Of a stretch of 64,000 nucleotides of DNA, positions 57,370 to 64,000 are shown in pieces (position 1 is the stretch's first letter; each line of letters starts with the position of its first letter). Both the position numbers and the translations under genes were made by a program. Below the pieces are notes generated by a model. That model made no database searches. It saw only the letters and a list, made by a program, of their open reading frames with translations, and was not told where the DNA came from. This DNA is from Bradyrhizobium ontarionense (GTDB lineage: Bacteria; Pseudomonadota; Alphaproteobacteria; Rhizobiales; Xanthobacteraceae). The DNA lies in contig NZ_CP088156.1 of assembly GCF_021088345.1 (NCBI RefSeq), positions 5,828,001 through 5,892,000 on the forward strand. Direction: 5' to 3'.

Positions 57370-58350
57370 TTGTTGGATCGATCTGACGTAACCGCGCAGC
57401 CGTTGCGCGAGGACGGGCGTCTACCGCTGGTCGTGCGGCCGGTGAGAGATGATCTCGAGGCAGGCCCGTTTCTGCGCGCCAATCGCGCCGCCATCGACCA
57501 TCTGCTCTTGCAGCATGGAGCGATCCTGTTCCGTGGCTTCTCGATCGACTCGGTCGAACGATTCGAGGTCGTCATCCAGGCGCTCACCAACGAGGCGCTG
57601 GCGTACGAATATCGCTCGACACCACGAGAGAAGCTTGGAGGTGCCACCTATACCGCCTCCGAGTATCCGGCGATGCATACGATTCCGATGCATTGCGAAA
57701 ATGCGTACCAGCGCGATTGGCCGACGAAGCTCCTGTTCGCCTGCGCGCGCGCCCCGCGGACCGGTGGTCAGACGCCGCTGGCTGACATGGTTGCTGTGAT
57801 GAGTCGGATTTCACCGGACTGTTTCGACAGTTTCAGGACGAAAGGGGTCGCCTATCTCCGCAACTATCATGACGGACTCGATCTGAGCTGGCGGAACGTC
57901 TTCCAGACCGAGTCGCGCGAGGAGGTGGGCGCCATTTGCCGGCGGTTGGAGATCGACTTCGAATGGGTGGACGACGGCGAGCGTCTGCGGACGCGGCAAC
58001 TCGCCCAGGGCGTGGCGCGCCATCATGCGCTGGACCAGACCATTTTCTTCAATCAGGCCCACCTGTTTCATGTCACGAGCCTGGGTCGTGAGACGGCCGA
58101 TGCGCTCATTGAGACCTTCGGACTCGAGGATCTGCCACGTCACGCGTGCTTCGGCGATGGCAGCGAGATTCCCTCCGCCCAACTCGCCGAGATCAGAGCG
58201 GCCTTCGAAGCTGAAAAGGTGCATTTCGACTGGCAGCAGGGCGACGTGCTCCTGGTCGACAACATGCAGGTGGCGCATGGCCGCGAGCCCTTCACCGGAG
58301 ACAGGCTGATCCTGGCGTCGCTCTGCGATGCCTATTCGAAATGCAGATGA
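57370..58350 (+). CDS. TauD/TfdA-family Fe(II)/2-oxoglutarate dioxygenase
   Basis: A 326-residue enzyme starting at TTG (57370 or 57373) behind AAGGGAGG. The iron ligands are HCE (His108, Glu110) and a distal His near 305 (QVAHGREPF) with the 2-oxoglutarate Arg after it. Glu in place of the usual Asp is seen in AsnO-like hydroxylases that act on amino acids for peptide synthetases. It is followed directly by the NRPS gene, so beta-hydroxylation of an amino-acid building block, free or on a carrier protein, is likely. The substrate is not known. Confidence 0.88.
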   Translation: MLDRSDVTAQPLREDGRLPLVVRPVRDDLEAGPFLRANRAAIDHLLLQHGAILFRGFSIDSVERFEVVIQALTNEALAYEYRSTPREKLGGATYTASEYPAMHTIPMHCENAYQRDWPTKLLFACARAPRTGGQTPLADMVAVMSRISPDCFDSFRTKGVAYLRNYHDGLDLSWRNVFQTESREEVGAICRRLEIDFEWVDDGERLRTRQLAQGVARHHALDQTIFFNQAHLFHVTSLGRETADALIETFGLEDLPRHACFGDGSEIPSAQLAEIRAAFEAEKVHFDWQQGDVLLVDNMQVAHGREPFTGDRLILASLCDAYSKCR

Positions 58351-58357
58351 TCTGAAC

Positions 58358-61300
58358 ATGCAGCACGTCTCGACGTCTGTCCTAGATGCGTCCGGTCCAA
58401 CGCCTGCCGCGTCGCAACTGAAAATGGCGCCCTCGGCGGCGACTGCCCTGTCGGCTGCGCAGAGCGAAATCTGGCTCGCGCAGGCACTCGCGCCAGAGAG
58501 TCCGATTTACACGCTGGCCCAGAGGGCGACGCTTCCGGGCCAGCTCGATATCACCTTGTTCGAGCGCGCGGTGCAGGCGACGGTCGATGAGACCGACGCC
58601 TTGCATGTGCGGTTCGTTTCGGACGAGACGGGACCGCTGCAAATCCTGGGTGTTGCTCCGCATTGGAGCCTAGAGGGCGAGCGCAGCTTCGGGTTGCCAC
58701 CGGCTGACATCGACAGGATCATCGATAAGGCTTTGCGTTGGCCGTTGCCGCTCGCGGAAGGCGCGCTCTTCCGGGTGTTTCTGTTTCGGCGCCAGGATGG
58801 AGCCTGGGAGTACTGCCAGCTCTTTCACCATATTGCGATGGACGGCTTGAGTTGCGTGTTGTTCGCCACGCGGGTCGCCGAACACTATGGGAGTCTCGTT
58901 CGTGACGGCCAGCCGGCGCCGCGCCGGTTCGAACATTTCGGCTCTCTGTTGGCTGCCGATCGCGATTATCGCAGTTCCAAGCGGGCCGAGGACGATCGCA
59001 GATATTGGCGAGAGGCGCTCGCCGGACTGGATGACAGGTTGGAGGGGCAGGGAGCCAAGGCATCCTATGCGGCGGTTCTGCAGACGGCACGTCTATGTCG
59101 TGATCAAACCGCGCGGCTGAAGGCCATCGCCACCTCCGCCGGTACGACCCTCCCCAGCCTGATCTGCGCTGTGGCTGGCGTCCTTTCCTCGGTTCGAAGG
59201 GATACCGACGACACCGTCATCGGCTTCGTCGTCGCCGCGCGGCCGGATGGTCCATCGCGGAGCATCGCTGGTGCGGTGTCCAACATTGTCGCCCTGCGGT
59301 TGGGCGTACCAAAGGGGCTTCGCTGGAGCGAGCTGATCTCGTCGACGGGCAGGCAGGTCAAAAGGGGGCTCCGGCATCAGCGGGCACGTCTGGAGGACGT
59401 CAGGCGGGATCTCGGCTTGTTCGGTCAAGGCGACCAGCTCACCTCGATCGTCGTCAACTACACGCCGTTCTATGGACCCATCTGCTTTGGCGGGTCCACG
59501 GTGCGCCTTCGCAATATGGGGAATGGCCCGGTCGATGATTTTGCGATCGTGGTCTATCACCACCCGGACGACGACGAGATCTTGATCGATTTCAAGGCAA
59601 ACGGCTCTCGGCGGAGCGCCTCCGATGTCGCGCAATTTCGCCAGCAGTTCGATCTTCTGCTCGCAGCTCTCGTTGCGGATCCCGATGCGCCGGTCGAGTC
59701 GGCCGCGTTCCTCGGACCTGGAGAGCGGGAGCGGATCCTCACGGGCTGGAACGATACCAGCAACGACGTCCCGGATGCGACCCTGCCGGACACGTTTGCC
59801 GCGGCTGTCCAACGTGCCGGCAGCGATATCGCCATCATCGCTGGCGACGTGAAACTCAGCTACCGCGATATCGACAGGCAATCAAATCGTATCGCCCTTG
59901 CCCTGAATGCCCTCGGCGCTCGTCCAGAAACCCGGGTCGCGGTTGCAATGCGCCGCTCCGAGCAGCTCATTCTGGCTTTGCTCGCAATCCTCAAGACGGG
60001 GGCGGCCTATCTTCCGCTCGATCTCGACAGCCCGCGTGACAGGCTCGCGCTGGTTCTGGCTGATGCGGATCCGGTTGCCATCGTCACGTGCCATGACGAT
60101 CGCGCGAGTATCGAGGCTCTGGCCGGCGCCGAGCTCAACGGCGACAGCATCATCGTTATCGATGATCCCGGCACGAGTTGGGGTACGGATGACGTCTGCG
60201 AAGCCGCCGCGGCGGAGATCGTGCGTTCCCGCGCGCTGCTGCCGGATCATCCGGCCTATCTCTGCTACACATCGGGTTCGACCGGGCAGCCAAAGGCCGT
60301 CGTCGTCACGCATCGTGACGTGGCAGACCTCGTCCGCGATCGCCGCTGGCAGCAGTCGGCGCCTATCCGGATGCTGGTCCATTCGCCGGTAGCGTTCGAT
60401 GCCTCGACCTACGAAATCTGGGTTCCGCTCCTGAACGGCGGCTCGATCGTGGTGGCGCCCCCCGGCACGCTCGATTCGCGTACGCTGGAAAACGTCATCG
60501 CTTCGCATGGGGTCACGGATCTGTGGCTGACGGCTGGCCTGTTTCATCTCATTGCGGATGAGTCGCCGATTTCCTTCGCGGGTCTTCGCCAAGTCGTGGC
60601 CGGTGGCGACGTGCTCTCGGCCGAGGCCATCAGCAAGGTTCTTGAAGCGTGCCCGGATCTCCGTGTGGTGAACGGCTACGGCCCCACAGAGACCACCACC
60701 TTCTGCACGACCCATGAGATGGCGGAGCGTCCGGCCCGGACAGTGCCGGTGCCGATCGGCCGGCCGCTGGACAATGTCAGGGCTTATGTTCTGGATCGCC
60801 GGCTTCGCGTGTTACCCGCCGGCGTGGTCGGCGAGTTGTACATTGCGGGCGCAGGGTTGGCGCGGGGATATTGGCGGCGCCCCGATCTCACCTCCGAGCG
60901 CTTCGTCGCTTGCCCGTTTGGACCCGCCGGTCAGCGCATGTATCGGACCGGCGATCGCGCCTGCTGGCACCAGGATGGATATCTGATGTTCGCGGGCCGC
61001 GCGGATTCGCAGTTCAAGCTGCGCGGGTTTCGCATCGAGCCACGGGAGATCGAGGCCGCGCTCGCCGAGCTCGGGATCGGTCAGAGCGCAGTCGTGCTGC
61101 ACAAAGGATCAGCTGGGCGCGATCTCCTCACGGCCTACGTCGTCCACGAGGGTGCTGACCCGCAAGTGCTCAGGCGCCAGCTCGCGACGAAGCTGCCGGA
61201 CTACATGGTGCCGGCCGTGATCATCAGGCTCGAGGCTCTGCCATTGACGCCGAACGGCAAGCTCGATCGGCGCAGCCTCCCGGCGCCCAGCTTCGCGAGC

Positions 61301-62566
61301 CAGGAGCCGATGGCTCCGCGAACCGCGATGGAAGAGATCATCGGCCGGCTGTTTGCAGACGCGCTCCAACTCGAGACGGTTGGCATCCACGACAACTTCT
61401 TCGATGACCTCGGCGGCAATTCCCTGCTGGCGCTGCGCATCGCCGGTGCCATCCGTCGCGATATCGGTGCCGACGTCGCCGCGACTGCGATGTTCACCGC
61501 GCCGACGATCGCCTTGCTGGCCCGCCATGTCGAGAGCTTCAAACCAGCCAAAGCTGCGGTTGCAGTTCGTGCGGTCGTCGCGCGGGCCGAGGCGATCGGC
61601 GCCACGATGTCCCTTGCCGAAATCGAAGCCATCCTCGAAGGGCGATTTCGCAACGAGTCCTCCGACGCCAAGGCTTTCGTCGCCACGGTGACGGAGCAGG
61701 GCGATCAGTTCCTGCTGTTCTCGCCCGGTGAGCGGCGCGCCAGCGATCGGACGGATGTCGCCTTTCCGCTGGGATCGATCTCGAAATTCCTCGCCTCGCT
61801 GCTGCTGGGCATGATGGAGCAGGCCGGCCGGATCACGATCCACACCGCGTTAGGAAGGAGGCTCCCTCGCGAGTGGCGGCTCCCTCAAACGCTTGCCGAT
61901 TGTATTTCGATGGCCGACCTGGCCACGCACACGTCGGGCTTGCCGGCCTATGTCAAGGAGCTCGTGAATTGCTCGGAAGACGGTCTTCGCAACTATCTCG
62001 AGACGTTCGAGGGCGATCTGAGCGACAGGACGTATGAGTATTGTTCGCTCGGAATCTCGTTGCTTGGCTTCGCGTTGCGTCATGGCGAGGCCGATGACTA
62101 CCTGAAGGTCCTGAGGCGGTATCTCCTTGATCCGCTCGGCATGACCAACACGGTGTCCAGGACACGAAGGACTCTGCCGGACGGGACGCAAGAGACAGGC
62201 TTCCATTTCTACGAATGCAGTTCGGACATGGCTACCTCGATCGACGATCTGCACCGGATTCTCGCCGCCTTCCTGGCGCGCGAGTCGTCGCCGGCCAAAT
62301 CCGCTCTGTCCCGCATGCTGACGGTGTCACGGCCAACGGGGATGCCTGAACTCGATATGACGATCGGGCTTCGGTCGAGAACCACCCATGGCGATCATCT
62401 TCTCTATCATGGCGGCGGCGGCTCCGGTTTCCGCGCATTTTTCGGCCTCGCACCGAGACGTTCGAAGGGGATCGTGGTTCTCACGAACCGTGAGATTCAC
62501 ATCGGCGATATCGGCCAGCACTGGCTCAGCCCGGCCTATCCGCTCATTGTCCCGCGCCGCCCATAG
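58358..62566 (+). CDS. NRPS, C-A-PCP with C-terminal beta-lactamase-like domain
   Basis: About 1402 residues from ATG 58358; ATG 58328 would overlap the dioxygenase. Domains: condensation (about 20-440; HHIAMDG near 157), adenylation (about 460-960; [11 protein letters not shown] near 635, [35 protein letters not shown]), carrier protein (DDLGGNSLL, Ser about 1021), then a serine beta-lactamase/PBP-fold domain (about 1110-1390; SISK near 1140, YCS near 1227, HGGGGSGF near 1351). Pocket residues read by eye (D, A, Y, W, ..., G, G, T, F) resemble valine-type codes; treat this as a hint. The last domain replaces the usual thioesterase. Confidence 0.92.
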   Translation: MQHVSTSVLDASGPTPAASQLKMAPSAATALSAAQSEIWLAQALAPESPIYTLAQRATLPGQLDITLFERAVQATVDETDALHVRFVSDETGPLQILGVAPHWSLEGERSFGLPPADIDRIIDKALRWPLPLAEGALFRVFLFRRQDGAWEYCQLFHHIAMDGLSCVLFATRVAEHYGSLVRDGQPAPRRFEHFGSLLAADRDYRSSKRAEDDRRYWREALAGLDDRLEGQGAKASYAAVLQTARLCRDQTARLKAIATSAGTTLPSLICAVAGVLSSVRRDTDDTVIGFVVAARPDGPSRSIAGAVSNIVALRLGVPKGLRWSELISSTGRQVKRGLRHQRARLEDVRRDLGLFGQGDQLTSIVVNYTPFYGPICFGGSTVRLRNMGNGPVDDFAIVVYHHPDDDEILIDFKANGSRRSASDVAQFRQQFDLLLAALVADPDAPVESAAFLGPGERERILTGWNDTSNDVPDATLPDTFAAAVQRAGSDIAIIAGDVKLSYRDIDRQSNRIALALNALGARPETRVAVAMRRSEQLILALLAILKTGAAYLPLDLDSPRDRLALVLADADPVAIVTCHDDRASIEALAGAELNGDSIIVIDDPGTSWGTDDVCEAAAAEIVRSRALLPDHPAYLCYTSGSTGQPKAVVVTHRDVADLVRDRRWQQSAPIRMLVHSPVAFDASTYEIWVPLLNGGSIVVAPPGTLDSRTLENVIASHGVTDLWLTAGLFHLIADESPISFAGLRQVVAGGDVLSAEAISKVLEACPDLRVVNGYGPTETTTFCTTHEMAERPARTVPVPIGRPLDNVRAYVLDRRLRVLPAGVVGELYIAGAGLARGYWRRPDLTSERFVACPFGPAGQRMYRTGDRACWHQDGYLMFAGRADSQFKLRGFRIEPREIEAALAELGIGQSAVVLHKGSAGRDLLTAYVVHEGADPQVLRRQLATKLPDYMVPAVIIRLEALPLTPNGKLDRRSLPAPSFASQEPMAPRTAMEEIIGRLFADALQLETVGIHDNFFDDLGGNSLLALRIAGAIRRDIGADVAATAMFTAPTIALLARHVESFKPAKAAVAVRAVVARAEAIGATMSLAEIEAILEGRFRNESSDAKAFVATVTEQGDQFLLFSPGERRASDRTDVAFPLGSISKFLASLLLGMMEQAGRITIHTALGRRLPREWRLPQTLADCISMADLATHTSGLPAYVKELVNCSEDGLRNYLETFEGDLSDRTYEYCSLGISLLGFALRHGEADDYLKVLRRYLLDPLGMTNTVSRTRRTLPDGTQETGFHFYECSSDMATSIDDLHRILAAFLARESSPAKSALSRMLTVSRPTGMPELDMTIGLRSRTTHGDHLLYHGGGGSGFRAFFGLAPRRSKGIVVLTNREIHIGDIGQHWLSPAYPLIVPRRP

Positions 62567-62669
62567 CCGCGTGCGCTGGCGCAGGCTGCGGCGGTTGCCA
62601 TCGCCTTAGCGACTACCGGAACCCGATACAGGCTCAATCTCTTGTTCTCCCAACTGACGGCGCTTCCCA

Positions 62670-64000
62670 ATGATGACAGGTCCTCTGGTTTCGCTCAGCG
62701 CTGCGCAGTTGGAGATCTGGCTCGCGCAGGCGCTGCAGCCTGACAGTCCTTCCTACACCGTCGGCGAGGTGATCCATCTTCCCAGCACCCTCGATCTCGG
62801 CTGTTTCGAGCGTGCGCTCCGGCAGACGGTCGATGAGACGGATGCGTTGCACGTCCGGTTCTCACGCTCGGATCGGGGGCCTGTCCAACGGCTCGGTGTC
62901 CGACCGCGATGGCACCTCGTGCAGGATGAAACGCCGCTCCCGTCGAACGCCGATCTTACAGGCAGACTCGCGCACGAGCTCGCCGTCCCCATCGATATCG
63001 AAGGTGACTGTCTCGCACGCTTGCTGTTGCTGCGGGTCGAAGACGGTCATTTCGCCTGGTGCCAGCTCTACCACCACATCGCCATGGATGGCTTTGCACG
63101 TGCGCTCTTTGCCAAGCGCGTTGCCGACACATACAGTCGGCTCGTCTCGGGAAGGGAGACTTCCCCAAGGCCGTTCGGGGCCTTCGCGGAACTGCTGGCT
63201 GATGATCGCGACTATCGCGCGTCCGATGACGCTTTGCAGGACCGCGCCTACTGGCGAAACGAGCTCGATGGCTTCGTTCATGGTGCATCCGCGATAGGGC
63301 ATGATCCGGATTGGAATGGCTTTCGACGTCAGACGGAACATCTCTCCGCAGGGCTGACCACCGCTCTTCGGACGATGGCTGCGACGACCGGCCTGAGCAT
63401 CGCAACCCTCCTCTGTGCCGTTGCGGCGGTGATCTCTTCGTCGAGCCGTGGATCTGGCGATACCGTCATCGGTTTCGTGGTTTCGGCGCGGTCCGGCGCA
63501 GTGGCGCGGAACACGCCCGGCACTGTCTCGAATGTGGTCCCGCTTCGGTTGACCGTCGATCCCCGCGCCAGCTGGCGCGAGTTTCTGGCCGAGATCCGGT
63601 TGAAGATAAAGGCCGCGCTCCAGCATCAGCGCACACGCCTCGAGGATATCCGCCGCGACCTGTCCCTGACCGGGGCAGGGGATGAGCTCACCTCCGTCGT
63701 GGTCAACGTCATCCCGTTCTTCGACCTCCTGCAATTCGGGGACGAGACCGCGAAGCTCGAGAACCTCTCGAACGGTCCGGTCGACGACTACTCGGTCGTC
63801 GCCTATCCGAACGGTGACGAACCCGCATTGCGGATCGACTTCAACGCCAATGCCGGGCGGCGCAACGACGAGGACCTCACGCAGTTTCGTCGACGTTTCC
63901 TTCATCTTCTGTCGCGTTTGATGTCGGACGTCGATGGCCGTGTCGGCGCGGCGGACCTGCTGCTGGAGGAGGAACGCGATCTGGTACTCGGCAGCTGGAA
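62670..64000 (+). CDS. Second NRPS (partial, condensation domain; continues past the right edge)
   Basis: From ATG 62670 (or 62673) the frame stays open to the end of the window (443 codons). The visible part is one condensation domain with HHIAMDG intact and the linker that normally leads into an adenylation domain (LVLGSW). Its start ([21 protein letters not shown], then [13 protein letters not shown]) is almost the same as the first NRPS, so the two condensation domains come from a recent duplication or share a donor. The gap to the previous gene is 103 bases. Confidence 0.9.
   Translation, partial: MMTGPLVSLSAAQLEIWLAQALQPDSPSYTVGEVIHLPSTLDLGCFERALRQTVDETDALHVRFSRSDRGPVQRLGVRPRWHLVQDETPLPSNADLTGRLAHELAVPIDIEGDCLARLLLLRVEDGHFAWCQLYHHIAMDGFARALFAKRVADTYSRLVSGRETSPRPFGAFAELLADDRDYRASDDALQDRAYWRNELDGFVHGASAIGHDPDWNGFRRQTEHLSAGLTTALRTMAATTGLSIATLLCAVAAVISSSSRGSGDTVIGFVVSARSGAVARNTPGTVSNVVPLRLTVDPRASWREFLAEIRLKIKAALQHQRTRLEDIRRDLSLTGAGDELTSVVVNVIPFFDLLQFGDETAKLENLSNGPVDDYSVVAYPNGDEPALRIDFNANAGRRNDEDLTQFRRRFLHLLSRLMSDVDGRVGAADLLLEEERDLVLGSW

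Overview
The window looks like chromosomal DNA of a methylotrophic, high-GC alphaproteobacterium. A Bradyrhizobium-like (Nitrobacteraceae) host is the best guess from codon use, the mxa gene order and the style of the small conserved proteins. This is inference; no rRNA or other marker gene is present. I saw no tRNA, rRNA, IS element, prophage or CRISPR array.

Left end (1-7.8 kb): a propionate/B12-independence block. A truncated short-chain-fatty-acyl regulator (minus strand) faces a thioesterase-prpD-prpC-prpB operon (methylcitrate cycle). The shared promoter carries three 12-bp iterons and TTTGCAAA-like sites. A clear cobalamin riboswitch then precedes metE. The natural-looking metE start codon is out of frame with the gene by one CT unit. 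From 8.0 to 13.5 kb, allophanate hydrolase and urea carboxylase form a minus-strand urea-degradation operon.

13.7-28.1 kb: a small hypothetical gene and a PQQ/heme-c alcohol dehydrogenase (quinohemoprotein) converge on a complete minus-strand type I secretion operon. It encodes a 2493-residue subtilase/P-domain/RTX/cadherin exoprotein, an HlyC-type toxin-activating acyltransferase, a PrtD/HlyB-type ABC exporter and an HlyD adaptor.

29.3-36.1 kb: a plus-strand set of poorly known genes. The first is an SF1-helicase-like protein with degenerate Walker A and B motifs, split by a frameshift into a second reading frame that continues as a transmembrane protein. A membrane-anchored formylglycine-generating-enzyme-like protein and a DUF4399 protein follow.

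36.6-53.2 kb: the methanol oxidation region. A di-domain cytochrome c with one broken heme motif and a trypsin-like protease diverge from mxaF-J-G-I-R-S-A-C-K-L-D, followed by a lipoprotein-like gene, a histidine kinase and a NarL-type response regulator. MxaF has Ala at the position where lanthanide enzymes have Asp, so it is the calcium type. Slightly downstream is a lanmodulin homologue (lanM), a periplasmic lanthanide-binding EF-hand protein, placing a rare-earth protein beside the calcium enzyme.

53.9-64 kb: the start of a nonribosomal peptide cluster. It contains an ABC exporter, a type II thioesterase, a TauD-like dioxygenase, an NRPS with the order C-A-PCP-beta-lactamase-like (possible PBP-type release domain), and a second NRPS that runs off the right edge. 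The two condensation domains are near-duplicates. The product is not recognisable from this window.
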